Source: Azolla caroliniana (taxonomy: Eukaryota > Polypodiophyta). Taken from it: 64,000 bases of DNA. The position numbers and the translations under genes are program-made. Of this stretch, positions 46,551-58,010 are shown piece by piece. The notes beneath the pieces are model-generated. The model saw nothing but the letters and a program-made list of their open reading frames with translations, searched no databases and was not told the DNA's origin. The DNA lies in assembly GCA_043228905.1 (NCBI GenBank), contig JBHGNT010000006.1, forward strand, positions 11,966,001 to 12,030,000, in the 5' to 3' direction. How positions within the stretch are numbered: position 1 is the first letter of the stretch; every line of letters begins with the position of its first letter.

Positions 46551-48893
46551 ATGAAGATAGTCACATGGAATGTAAGGGGAATTTGTTCTCCATCCAAGCA
46601 GTATGGTATGTGGAAAAGTATTTTTAATAGTGAATGGGATATATTATGTGTAGTAGAACATAAGGAGCATGCTAAGTCTGGGTCTTCTTTTCATCATAAT
46701 CAATATCACGTGTTTTATGTTGGAGTCAATGGGAGCCCTTATTCAGGTGTAATGCTTATTATAAGGGATAGCTTGAAACCGGTAGTGGCTCAAAGAGATG
46801 TACATGGTCGGTTTTTGGTGGTTGAAGTTAATTATGAAGGGAAACGGATTTGGGTGGTTGGTATTTATGGATCGAATGTTGCAAGACATCGTATGGAACT
46901 TTGGAGATGCTTAAATCAAGTTTTGCTTCATGGGAGATTCGGTTTTTTGTTAGGGGATTTTAATATGTGTTCTGAGGTGCGCCAATCTACTTCGAGGCAT
47001 GGCTTGATGGATGCTCCTGAACGAGAGGTATGGGATTTGTTTATGATGGATGTCGTAAGGTATGATGCATGGACTTGGATCAATGGAAATGATGTTGGTT
47101 ATACCTTTCAGTCGGCACAATATAGATAAACTTGGAGTAGATTGGATCGCATTTATATTATGCATGATGATACATTCTTGCAAGAGTTTTTGATTATGCA
47201 AGTGCATAGGGGGATTGGATCATCATATCATTTTCCAGTTGTTTTGGAATGCACACATCAAACTGTGGATGGTTTTAGAGCTTTATTGGGGAGACAACCA
47301 TTGAGATTTAATTCATCTTTTCTTGGACATGATATATTTAAGCATGCTATGGGACAATTGGTGGGGGAGTTTACCAGACAAGTCAATGTCCATGGTGTTT
47401 CGTCATGGGATATTTGTCTTTCCAATATACAACGGTTTACACGTTATTATGGAATTTATCAAGCATCTATCCGTAAACAAAAGATGAGTTTGTTACAACA
47501 CTTCCTAGATAGATGTAATGCATTGTTGGTAAAGATCCATTGGATGATGTGTTGTTGGATATTTAAGAGACATTATCACAGGCCTTACTAGTATTAGAGG
47601 TTCGCACTTATCAACAATCACGAGTGAGGGCTATGAAAAATGAAGTACATGATCACAAATGTAATTCACATAAGTTTTACCATGGGTTGCAGGCATCTCA
47701 TGCTAGAATGAATGTGGTAAATGTAGAGATTGATGGAACTTTGAATACAAACCCACAAGTGATTATTGATAATTGTGTTAAACATTTCACGAATCTTTTT
47801 GGGCAAGATTGTATTATGAATGATGGCATAACACAAGCGCAATCGATGTTATTTAACTCAGTCAAGGTGAGTGGTGGGCAACATGACATGATTGCATTGG
47901 AGGTGGAATATGTATTATCACATCTTGCAAGTGATAAAAGCCCGGGTTGGGATGGCATTACAAATGAGTTTTTTAAAGCCTTTTTGCATGAACTCAAAGC
48001 CCCTCTAACAATGCTATTCCAAGAAATATGGAGTTTTGGTAAAATGCCCGATTCATGGAAACTTGGTCTGGTTAAACTTATACCAAAAGTTGCATCTCCT
48101 ACGTCTTTTGCTCAATGGAGACCGATATCATTAATGGGTGGGATGTATAAGATTTTTGCCAAAGTAATTGCAAATAGACTTCAAAAGGTGTTGTCGTCTA
48201 TGGTCCATCCAATGCAATATGGATTTATTAAGGGAAGAGACATCCTGCATAATTTTTTGAATGTGCAAATGGAAGTGGATTATGCAAAGGAATCCAAACA
48301 GCAAATTGTAATGATACAACTCGACATCGAGAAGGCATATGATCATGTACGTTGGTCTTTTATTACTCAACTTATGTCTCATATGGGTTTTGGGGAAAGG
48401 ATGTCTCAAATATCGTTGTTGGTGGGATTAGGTGCAGTCTCACACGTTATGTTAAATGGTGGAGTTACTAAGGCAATACCATTGAAAAGATCACTTAGAC
48501 AAGGATGCCCATTGAGTCCACTATTATTTGCAATTGCTACACACCCGATTTTGGTGAGGATGCATGAGTTGGCGACATGTGGGGAAATAGTTGGATTAAC
48601 TCTACCATCAGGGAAACATTTGATTGCCCAAGCATTGGTTGATGATTCATTTTTATTTCTCAAAGCAACACCTAATAACATAGCTAAAGCCATGGAGGTG
48701 TGGAATGTGTTTGCATTGGCGTCAAGATTACATATAAATATGCAAAAGTAGATGCTCATTAGATGCATTGAAAGTGATTTGGTGGATCTTGGATGGGGTG
48801 GCCAAATATTAGATCAAGGGAATGTGTGTCGACACTTTGGTTACCCTATTGGTGTTGATATCTACCCCATAGCTAGAATAGGATACTATAAGC
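46551..48893 (+). pseudogene. LINE I ORF2: AP endonuclease and reverse transcriptase
   Basis: ORF2 starts MKIVTWNVRGICSPSKQ at 46551. The endonuclease keeps the early Asn and the metal-binding GDFNMC, but its SDH motif reads SSYHFPV (about 47225), replacing the catalytic Asp. A stop sits at 47127-47129 and a frameshift lies near 47560. RT follows with LASDKSPGWDGITNEFFK, WRPISLMGGMYKIFAKVIANRLQ, QYGFIKGRDI, LDIEKAYDHVRW and LRQGCPLSPLLF. The catalytic FADD motif reads LVDD near 48637. A stop comes at 48749-48751, and the frame continues a little (GYPIGVDIYPIARIGYYKHL) before it breaks at about 48893. The C-terminal zinc-binding part and the poly-A end are missing. Confidence 0.88.
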
Positions 48894-49197
48894 ATCTGAT
48901 TATACTTTTGTTGTAACTCCGGTCATGAGCCTTGTATCGTTGTCCCTCCACTCGTAATATAAATATATATGGTTTTGGGTCTATTCTATTCTGTGTTACT
49001 ATCATGCTGAGAAGTTGATTCTTGAATTAAGATCGTGTGCTACGACTAAGTGACGCCGATCATTTCGTTACACGGCACTGACTGTAGAGCAAATCTCATG
49101 CACATTCTATTTTTTCCCAGCACATAGCACAACCCCTTGATCCGATTTCCATAAGGAAAATCGAAGGTGTTGCTTTTGAAGAAGGGAACAACACAAT
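48894..49197. other. Junction between LINE I and gypsy gag
   Basis: No coding sequence is recognised. It may hold the end of a gypsy 5' LTR and leader, since gag codons begin soon after, but no CA end plus primer-binding site could be identified. A TATA-like aatataaatatatatgg is at about 48957-48973. Confidence 0.4.
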
Positions 49198-50165
49198 TTG
49201 GCACGCCTGGTTCACGCTCTGCATCACAACGAACAAACGTCAATGGACACCCTAGTCACTAGTACGACGCCCAATCGTCTTACCCGCGCTCGGCTCACAT
49301 CCCGCCGCGCCGAGCTAGCCGAGGATACCGCTGACTCCGCGATCACTCAGCACTCATCACCAGAAACCCCGAAATCGCACCCCTCACCAATCATCCCCGA
49401 TACACAATTACATACCGGCCCCGAACTCGTCACTCCTTCAAGTCGGCCGACAGTCTCTCAACAATCTGAGTTCAACCCCTTCTCGACCCTACCAAACGAC
49501 CCAGATCTTGACACAATGTCGTACCACTCCTATACTCGCTACATGGATGATCCCGACGCGAAATCTCACATCCGCTCTTTTCTCTCCACGTGGCAAGCCA
49601 ACCATTCTATGCAACGTCTCACTACTGAGCGGAATTTACCCTTTCGCTCGATGGCCCCGCTGCATGATGGTATTCTCGCCACGATTCGGGGGAGTTTACC
49701 ACATTCCAATTTTTCTGCACACAGTTTTTGGAGTTTTTCCATCGAGAGATCCCTAAGAGCAAACTGCTCCGCCAATTCTATACCATTGCCTAGGGACCCA
49801 ATGAAACGGTTTCCCAGTTTACCATCCGATTCCAAGACCTCTACCGACAACTCACACAGGATGTGTCTGTCAATCATTTAAAAGATACGTTCCTTGCCGA
49901 ACTCCCGGAGCCACTGAGCACGACGTTGGCCCTTACGGATTTTTCACAATACACAATCAAGCAAGTCATTGCTCGTGTTCTCGCTTTAGCTAAGGCTCAT
50001 CATAACAATTCTTTCTCCATGGTGTCGTGCCTTTCGACGCTAGATCATTATGTGAGTCAGATGGAAACCGTTGAGGCTTTGGACTAGGAGGAGGAGAAAT
50101 TTAAGGCTAATAAGAATATTAAAGAGAAAGGTAGGAGTCTCGTGAATTTCACAAGTATAGTGAAT
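49198..50165 (+). pseudogene. Ty3/gypsy gag fragment
   Basis: A Ser/Thr/Pro-rich N-terminal region is open to about 49690. After a frameshift the retrotransposon gag domain reads KLLRQFYTIAQGPNETVSQF, FQDLYRQLTQ and LKDTFLAELPEPL (49745-49920) and continues to a stop at 50085-50087. This domain forms the capsid of gypsy particles. No zinc knuckle, protease or RT follows; a minus-strand copia fragment begins at about 50205. It may belong with the gypsy integrase at 51690, the middle having been lost or replaced. Confidence 0.8.
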
Positions 50166-50204
50166 TAGTATAATTAGTATTGAGAATATCAAGAAATCAG
50201 CCCA

Positions 50205-51680
50205 ATCTGCTATCGGCATGCGTCCAACTTGTCAGTTGTCAACACCTTGGTCAGCATATCTGACCCGTTCTCCTCCATGTGGATCTTCATCAGCACGAAC
50301 TCTTGATCTTCTACTCTCTCCCAGATCCAACGGTACCTCCGCTGGATATGTTTCGTTCGGGAATGGTAGGCCGCGTTATTTGCAAGGTGGATGGCACTTT
50401 GAGTGTCGTAGTAGAGCCGATATTCCTCCTGTTGGATTCCTAGCTCTCCGATGAAGTCCATCCAGATTATCTCCTTGTCGGCTTCTACAACTACCATGTA
50501 CTCCGCCTCCGTAGTTGACAACGCAACTGTCTTCTATAGTCTCGACTGCCACGAAACAACTACCCCTGCATAAGTCATGACATATCTAGATGTATACCGA
50601 CTGGTATCCACATCAGCTGACATATCTGAATCCGTGAATCCGTCAAGTTGGGGATTACTAGAGCCGAACCGGAGGCACATACTCGAGGTGCCTTTCAAAT
50701 ACCAGAGTATCCACTTGACCGCGTTCCAGTGCTCTCTTCTGGGATTGCTCATGAACCGGCTGACTACTCCTACAACGTAACCGATGTCCAGCCGGGTACC
50801 CACCATCGCATACGTCAAGCTCCCGACGGCAGAGGCATATGGTATCTTCATCATATTCGTCTTCTCTGCCTTTGTGTTCCGGCTTTTCTTTCCGGACAAC
50901 TTGCAATTTGCCGTAAGTGTCGATCCGACCGGTTTCGCCTCCGACATGTTGAACCTTTGAAGCACCTTTGTCACGTACTTCTCCTATGATAACCACAACA
51001 ACTTCTTAAACCGGTCCCGGATGATGTGCATTCCTAATATCTATCTTGCCGGACCCAAGTCTTTCATTGAGAAGGTCCGGTTCAGAACCTTCTTCAGCAT
51101 CTGAATCTTGCCTTGGTCTCGTCTGACGATCAACATATCATCCACATATAGGAGGAGTATCAGGAAATATCCTCCATCAAATTTCTTCACAAACACGCAA
51201 TGATCGGCCTGCCTCTTGTGGTACCCTTGGTCGGTCATGAAGGAGTCGAACTTCCAGTACCATTGTCGGGGGGCTTGCTTTAATCCGTATAAGCTCTTCT
51301 TTAGCCGGCACACCAGGTACTCCTTCCCTTTCTTCTCAAATCTTTCCAGTTGATGCATGTAGATCTCTTCTTCGAGGTCGCCATGTAGGAACACCGTCTT
51401 GACGTCCATTTGCTCTACCTCGAGGTCCATGCTTGCCGCTATTCCCAATACCGCCCGGATGGATGTCATCTTTACTACCGGGACAAAGATCTCATCGATG
51501 TCCACTCCTTTCTTCAGCTGGAAGCCCTTCACCATGATCCGGGCCTTATACCTTGGTGGATTTCCGACATCTCCCGGTTTCAGCTTATACACCCACTTGT
51601 TCTAGAGTGCTCTCTTCCCTTTCGGCAACTCAGTCAATTCATATGTGTGGTTCTCATGCAGGGAATCCATCTCGTCCTGC
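50205..51680 (-). pseudogene. Copia fragment K: reverse transcriptase and RNase H
   Basis: The frame enters at 51680 (SAMQDEMDSLHENHTYELTE) and reads the RT almost continuously: NKWVYKLKPGD, DVKTVFLHGDLEEEIYMHQL, LKKSLYGLKQAPRQWYWKF and YVDDMLIVRRDQG (about 51150). It passes a stop near 51025 and continues through SEAKPVGSTL, the RT/RNase H connection (REHWNAVKWILWYLKGTSS) and RNase H (LSTTEAEYMVVVEADKEIIW, HSRTKHIQRRYRWI) to about 50210. It is very close to the copia relic at 885-2442. Only four or so stops break it, so it is less decayed than that copy. Integrase, gag and both LTRs are missing. Confidence 0.9.
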
Positions 51681-51689
51681 ATGGCACTC

Positions 51690-53129
51690 AACAATCTCAA
51701 TGTTTGCTTAAACCAGATCAATTCCAGCTCTTCGCCACATGCATGCTCCATGATGACTCTTGGCTTGAGGAGATAGCCAAAGCACTTCCCACCAACAAAT
51801 TCACCAACACAATTTAGGAAGGTCTTATTGATCCGTCTAAATCCAAGACCAAGGAAGACCTTGACCGCGTCAGATTCGAGGGGGGATTGCTTTACCGAGA
51901 CCAACTCTTATATGTTTCGGATGGCCAATGTCGAACTCAAGTTCTCCAAAAGTGTCATGATGATGTCTTGGCTAGTCATTTTGGTGTTACAAAGACACTT
52001 GAATTAATCTCACGAGGATATTGGTGGCCTCAACCATGGAAGTTCATGAAGGAATTCATCAAGACATGTGATACTTGTGCTAGATCCAAGGTCGTCCACT
52101 ATAGGCCATATGGGTTGCTCCAAGCACTTCCCATTCCCAACCGGCCTTGGGCATCAATTTCCATGGATTTCATCACTGACTTGCCTTTTGTCCACAGATA
52201 TGACACAGTGCTCGTCATGGTAGATTGGTTTACAAAGATGGCTCATTTTGCCCCTTGTGCAAAGACTATTTCAACAGAAGCAACAACCGATCTATTCTTA
52301 AAGAATGTGGTGTGGCTTCATGGGGTCCCAGATGATGTCACCTCAAATCGCAGACCCCAATTTGTCTCTCATTTTTGGCGGTTGCTCCTTCAAACATTGG
52401 GCACAACAGTGAATTTTTCTTCATCCTATCATCCTCAAACCGATGGCCAAACGGAGTGGGTTGAACCAAATTCTTGAGCAATACCTTCAATGCTCTCTTA
52501 GCTACCAAAAGATGATTGGGTTGACATCCTACCCTTGGCAGAGTTCACATATAATAATATGCGACATGGTTCAATTGGGGTCACCCCATTTTTCGCCAAC
52601 TATGGTTTCCATCCTCACCTCAACATTTCCATTCCTAACAACTTTGTGAACCCATCAACGGAAGGGTGTGCTCGTATTTTAGCCGACATTCATCAAGACC
52701 TCTCCCTCGAACTCATCCTTGCAAGGGACCGGTATAAAGCGCAAGCTGATCGACATTGTTTCGCTACACCCGCCTTTGCAGTGGGTGATCAAGTTTGGCT
52801 CTTACGTCGCCATGTCAATACTACTCGACCTTGTGGAAAGTTGGATTACAAGAAGTTGGGGCCTTTCTGCATAATTGAGTGTGTCAATCCCGTCACTTTC
52901 CGGCTGGAACTTCCTCCACATTTCCAGATTCATAATGTCTTCCATGCCTCTCTTCTCGAACCTTATCATCCATCCACTATTCATAGAAAACACTCTCCAC
53001 CTCCACCTCCAATTAAGCTTTCCACAAAAACCAACACTTGGAGAATGCACCGGATGTTCACGCATTTCATCACCAATATCCACAAAAACCGGGGAGGCAT
53101 CTTCGAAGGCAGCCTTAGTAGGGGGATAA
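51690..53129 (+). pseudogene. Ty3/gypsy integrase to pol 3' end
   Basis: The frame begins in the RNase H-integrase link (DDSWLEEIAKAL near 51751). The integrase zinc motif follows (HFGVTKTLELISRGYWW...CDTCARSK, 51975-52090), then the core (SMDFITDLPF, MVDWFTKMAHF). The second catalytic Asp (usually SDRDPQF) reads SNRRPQF near 52345, while PQTDGQTE is kept. A frameshift near 52470 leads to AEFTYNN, the GDQVWLL motif and FHASLLEPYHPS. The end, PPPPIKLSTKTNTWRMHR, is where a chromodomain usually starts, but its aromatic residues are not there. Polypurine tract agtaggggg precedes the LTR at 53130. It is inactive. Confidence 0.88.
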
Positions 53130-53516
53130 TGTCATGAAAATGACAACATCCATGTCATGATTCGAACTCTTGACCCATTGTATTTAATCGATATGTTTTA
53201 ACCAATACATAATCATGTTACCTTACTAGATTATTGTAGTTATCTATTCTGCATGTAGTATTTTAGAAGCTTCCAAAAATCTCCAGAAGCTTGTGCATGA
53301 AAATGAGTCTTTGCATGGGACTACATTTAGAGCCCATAAACATGTATAAATACAGGGGTTCACCTTGGCCTTAATCAAGGTGAACAACACCAATTACGGA
53401 ATCATAATTCAATTCTTGTTCTCTTGACTACTTTCTCTCTCTCTTTCTTATTATCTTGTCTATGATCTCTCTCTCGCACTCTCTTAGTATTGAGCCTCGT
53501 CTACTTGTCCATGACA
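53130..53516 (+). repeat. Gypsy 3' LTR (387 bp)
   Basis: It starts TGTCATGAAAATGACA (itself a 6-bp hairpin) directly after a polypurine tract and ends GTCCATGACA. A TATA box (tataaatac) lies at 53345-53353. A perfect 10-bp stem (53358-53367 with 53376-53385) follows. It resembles the LTR of gypsy segment C in its start, the hairpin after TATA, and its ending. Near its start TGATTCGAACTCTTGACCC is an inverted pol III B-box-like sequence. Confidence 0.85.
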
Positions 53517-53863
53517 CCGAGTATAATCAGTAAACACTCACTCACACTCTATTAGCCGATCCCTACTCGTAGTCACTTAGATCCTTCTGCACTCCCTCTA
53601 TGTTTGTTATTCCCTGATATATATAGCTCCCTTCTGCTCAACGCTTTCCACCCGCACCTTCCTTGATATTTGGATTCCCTTCTTCGGTTGTTAGTGCTTA
53701 GCTCCCTTTGGTTCGTTTCACACTTGTCACTCTTGTCCCACAGGGTAACACTCTATTTTAGGATACTGCAGGAAAAGTGTTAGGCCTTAGAACTCACCTT
53801 GTCTAGGGTAAATTGGATAATGGGCCAGCCCCATCGGTAAGAACTTGGACTCAATTTCAGTAG
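53517..53863. other. Unassigned spacer
   Basis: I see no gene or recognisable element here. A short TA-rich run (gatatatatagctccc) lies at about 53617. Confidence 0.5.
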
Positions 53864-54960
53864 ATGTCACACGTAGATCATCTTGCACATACAAGTTGTT
53901 CATGGTGCCAATTAAATGACACATTGTTGGTTATCAAGGGTGTCTCACCTAATGGGTGTGTTTCTTATTTTGAGGTTCTAGACAAAACAACATATTGCAA
54001 CCTTATGCCTTTGATTGCAGTTATCTACAAAACTTGCAAGTTGCACCAGTCAAAGTGGTTGCTAAAACTGGAAAGAAATGGTGGGTGGATCCTTATCCTT
54101 CCATCACTCATATGTGTGATAAATTGTGGTTGTACACAAAAGAACCTATTGCAAGATTAATATGGGATATAGGGGGTTTGTTTTGGTCACATTCCTTGGG
54201 GGAACAAGCCATAAAGGTTCCCTTCTTTTAGTAGTTAGTGAAACTTGGAAAGTCATTACGTATGTCTAAGAATGTAATGGTATCAACAACTCAAAAACAT
54301 TGGACTAACTAGGGTGTCTCAACTTTGCATTTGAAAACCTACTAGAGATGGATCTAGTCATTCAAGGGGCCAACTAGATTTATTCTCTTTAGGTGGTTAT
54401 TAGTGCATATGGCATTACCAATTCATCATTCATTGAAAGGAATGTTTCACCCAATCTCAGGCAATGTGGCTTTTGCCATGCAGCTTAGGAGACCGGGAGG
54501 AGACCACCAAGCATGTCCTCTTGTCTTGTCACTTGGCTCAACAAGTATGTAATAAAGTCCCTTCTTTATTCCTAACGATCAATGTCGGTTGCTTGTTTTC
54601 ATTGGGATCAACGATGTGGGGAGTTTTACATTCCAGCTTGATGTTGTATGAGGCAGACGATGTTCACAAGGCCATGATGGTACATAATAGAAGATTGATA
54701 TTAGTTAGTCCCTTTTAGCAACCTCTAACGCAGGTGCGATCTGTCCAGGTCTGGAAAACAATGTCAACATATCTTCGTCTCTCAGATGTACTGTGCGAGA
54801 TATGGGAGAACTTGATGGCAGCAGTCAGTGGTCAATATGACAATATGCATGGTTCTCCAAAGAATGTTAATAAGAGGAGGAAGAAGCTTCTTCACTTATG
54901 GAGAAAGTTGCCCCTCTTTGCAGTGTCAGATCAAGGGCCTCAATGGCACTGTTGACTTTC
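53864..54960 (+). pseudogene. LINE ORF2 C-terminal relic
   Basis: The reading frames, broken by stops and frameshifts, resemble the C-terminal part of plant L1 ORF2. VKVVAKTGKKWWVDPYPS (about 54053) parallels the text at 58964 in LINE H. GPTRFILFRWLLVHMALPIHHSLKG and the zinc-binding GDREETTKHVLLSCHLAQQV (about 54490) correspond to the zf-RVT domain, and WENLMAAVSGQ follows. Endonuclease and RT are absent, as in 5'-truncated LINE copies. No poly-A tail is visible before the LTR at 55018. Confidence 0.75.
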
Positions 54961-55017
54961 ATGGATCCTTTCTTGAATATCAATACACTATGGCAGTGTA
55001 CATCAACAAATTCCAAT

Positions 55018-55235
55018 TGTTGGCATAAAAGGTTGACTCCTTCTACCTTGTATCCTAAGTGTGAACACGTCCTTGAGCTAGGGCTTGAGTATATAAGCTC
55101 ACCCTAACATTGTAACACAATTCTTCTTGAGTTCGAAGATAAATGTAACATAGTCTTACTTTGAGCATACTCTCTCTCTGTGTAATCCTGCATATCCTCT
55201 TTCATGTTGTTCCTGAATCATCTTCTACACCAACA
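55018..55235 (+). repeat. Short LTR (218 bp), same family as 22158-22441
   Basis: The ends are TGTTGGCATAAAAGG and CTACACCAACA, with a TATA box (agtatataagc) near 55087-55097. The U3 part matches the minus strand of 22441-22300. No target duplication (flanks CCAAT and TTTCC) and no internal region adjoin it, so it is a solo LTR or fragment. Confidence 0.6.
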
Positions 55236-55826
55236 TTTCCACATCTTTCTCCATCACCAACACCCTTTACAAGTTCCTATATTTGGTCTTAGGATTACTA
55301 TACATCATTGTACATAAAAAGTTGTAAGCTTCTAGTTAGATAAATTCAAGTTGTGGCCTTCGAGCGTTTTTTCTTAATATTATTGAAGAAAATCTTTCAA
55401 AAACAAAAAAGAGTTCCCAGAAATTCCCTCCTATTATTCGAAAATATTCCAAATAGTGTACTAGATATTGCAAATGGATACAAGTTAAATAGGATAATAG
55501 GTATAAAGAGATATCTACAAGAGAAGTGATAGGGATGAACACGAAAAAGTTTGATAAAGGGGATAAAAACATAAGAAGCAAAACAAATTATGGGTAAATT
55601 AAATTTCCGTTTTACTTTTATATTTGTCAAAATATGGGTAAACTTTTAAGAAACTATCAAACACACCAATTTCCAGAAATAGTCAAAATGCCCCACTTTT
55701 TATGATTTTGAAAACATGACGAGGATCTCGTGTGTGCTAATGAATAATAACAATTAGATCAACTTTTGTCAGAGTGCAAGATAAAGCAATTGGAGACACG
55801 CACATGTTATAGATACATAAATTTCA
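55236..55826. other. AT-rich spacer
   Basis: There is no gene here. A degenerate copy of the GGGTAA...TCAAAAT...CCCC motif found at the MULE ends occurs near 55633-55695, which may be a remnant of the same repeat. Confidence 0.5.
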
Positions 55827-57313
55827 GGGTAAGTTATCAAAATACCCCACTTGATTTTTCTAAAAATTGTTAAGATACCCCAAAGGCACCAAAACACTTC
55901 AACTTAAAGGTCATGTTCACATATATACATACACACACATACAAGATTGTGAACTTGAAAGACAAAGAAATACATTGGGGAATACATTCATAGTAAGGAG
56001 AAATTGTCCATTACATGTATTAGAATTTTCACTCATACTCAATCAACAATCAACTTCTTAAACTCTTCTTATTATGATTGACAAATTTGCCTAGATCTTG
56101 AACACTTGAAAACACCTATTTATTTAGTCTCCTAGGTGGCTTGAGTGTTGAATGAGGTTTCATGTTTATTTCTTCTTCGTCTAAAACATCGTTGAATGAG
56201 ATACTGACACCTTCATATGCATTACACCATGATTTCAATGAATATTCAAGATAATTGTACTTATAATGTCTTCTCTCGCACCACAAATTTGCTTCTATTG
56301 AAGAGCACATGGATTTCCTCTATGTTTTCAAATAGAACAAGTGCAAGATTTGTTTTCCGAATAAGTATCATGTCTATGTTTACTTCAAAGAGAGTATCAT
56401 TTCAGCATGAATTTCTATATTTACTAACATGATTCACAAATTTAGCTATGCACTCCTCTTCTTTAGGAACCAATCTATTACATGCATTTTGCCCCATAAA
56501 TTACCATGCAACCCAACCTTAGTTGACTCCTACATGGAATTTATCCATCAAAGCATTCAATAGGACAATGTTAAGAACTTTGTTATGTTAGAAGTATAGT
56601 GCCCAAAGGATTCACAATGAAAGTATGTTGTAGCCCAACTATTTGGCTTTGCGGTTTCTAAGCCCATCACTTGTTGCACTATTTATTGTTCTCATGTGTG
56701 CAATATCTTCTTCATATTCAATAATTGTATTTACTCTAGCTCCCATCCAAAAGAAATGAGTGAACTTTTGTTTCATTTTTTTTCCTCGTAGTTTTCTCTG
56801 TCTTGTGCATTAGGCATTTAGAAACCCATTAGAAACTTCATACAATGCCTCTTACAAATTTTATCTCGATCTAATACAAACATAAAGCACATTTCACCTT
56901 TAAGGAACTAAGTAGCTGTGAAATGTGCTTCTCTATGGAAACTGCATTCTTGCATTGCAACTTGAATCTACACTAGTTGAACTTCACAAAAATAAATTTA
57001 ATGTGTGATGAAAGAGCGTGTATCTTAGAAACATTCTTTAGATCAAGTAATGAATCAAATTGGTTTCCTTTGCCATTTTCATCTCCAATTTTGAAGTGAA
57101 ATATTCCTTTTCTGTAGCAATAATCATTTCTATGAAATCAAATCCGAAGAAAATCATATTCCCTTGGATTAAGCCTTGAAGTCTCAAAAAAACTCAATTT
57201 GTGCCCCCTTTGTCTTTTATATTTGGGGAAAAGGATCGTTCAAACCATTTCTCAAAAGTTGAGGGTATTTTTACAAATAGAAAAACAAAGTCAGGTATCT
57301 TGACAATTTACCC
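55827..57313 (-). mobile_element. Degraded Mutator-like (MULE) element with ~60-bp inverted ends
   Basis: The left end (55827-55885, GGGTAAGTTATCAAAATACC...) and the reverse complement of the right end (57313-57255, GGGTAAATTGTCAAGATACC...) agree over about 60 bases. On the minus strand the interior carries broken transposase-like text. DENGKGNQFDSLLDLKNVSKIHAL with RFKLQCKNA (about 57080-56930) resembles the MuDR DNA-binding domain, and LEYSLKSWCNAYEGVSISF with LKPPRR (56260-56125) resembles the C-terminus of MULE transposases. Stops and frameshifts are frequent, and the catalytic core is not recognisable. The adjoining 9-base flanks do not match, so the boundaries are not confirmed. Confidence 0.45.
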
Positions 57314-58010
57314 AAAACATTAATCAACCTCTTAAGGGGTCCAAACCTTTGAAATTGAAAGTTATCCCACAAAATGTTATCCAAACAAAGACTTCTAAAT
57401 GGTTTAGGTTTTGCTACCAATGTATTTCTTAAAGTTATATTACAAGTTTCTCTTTAAGTGACATCACAATCTAATTTCTATGAGTGCTTGATCCCATAAT
57501 TTGAGGGGATAGATATTGTTGCACAATCATCTCTAAATTAGGGTTTATCTATGAGTTTCTAGTTTTCAGTCAAGTCGAATGCTCTTTACAAATACCCAAA
57601 CCTCTTGAAAGTCCTCTAAAGGCTAGCCTTTCAATCAAAAAACATTTTGCTACAAAGGTATGTATTTCCAAGAATCAAATATTTGAGAATTGAGAGCCCA
57701 TACAAATTGAGAATCTTTGAGCAATATGCACATTATATTTCCAATTTAGACTCTCTCTTTTTTCCAAAAAAAAAACTACTTCCATTAGTTAATCAATGTA
57801 CAAAGGATAATTTACAACTCATATCTTATAAGACATCTTGCATGTCGAAGGAAAACAATATGTGTAGATGAAACAACAAAAAAAACAACTCCAAAGCACC
57901 ACATCATTCGATGTGTATAGCATAACTCGAACGCATATTCTCCACGTGAGCCTCATACAAGCAGAATTCAGAATAGATGTCCTCCATTCACTCCTCAAGG
58001 CATCACCCAT
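57314..58010. other. AT-rich spacer, including the LINE H 3' flank
   Basis: No gene is seen. The part next to 58010 should include the 3' untranslated region of LINE H. I could not identify a clear poly-T run marking its poly-A tail, so the 3' boundary of the LINE is uncertain. Confidence 0.5.

Noticed and set aside
55867-57871. Short + strand frames in the MULE and the spacer after it
   Set aside because: They are AT-rich and unrelated to each other; transposase-like text is on the minus strand.
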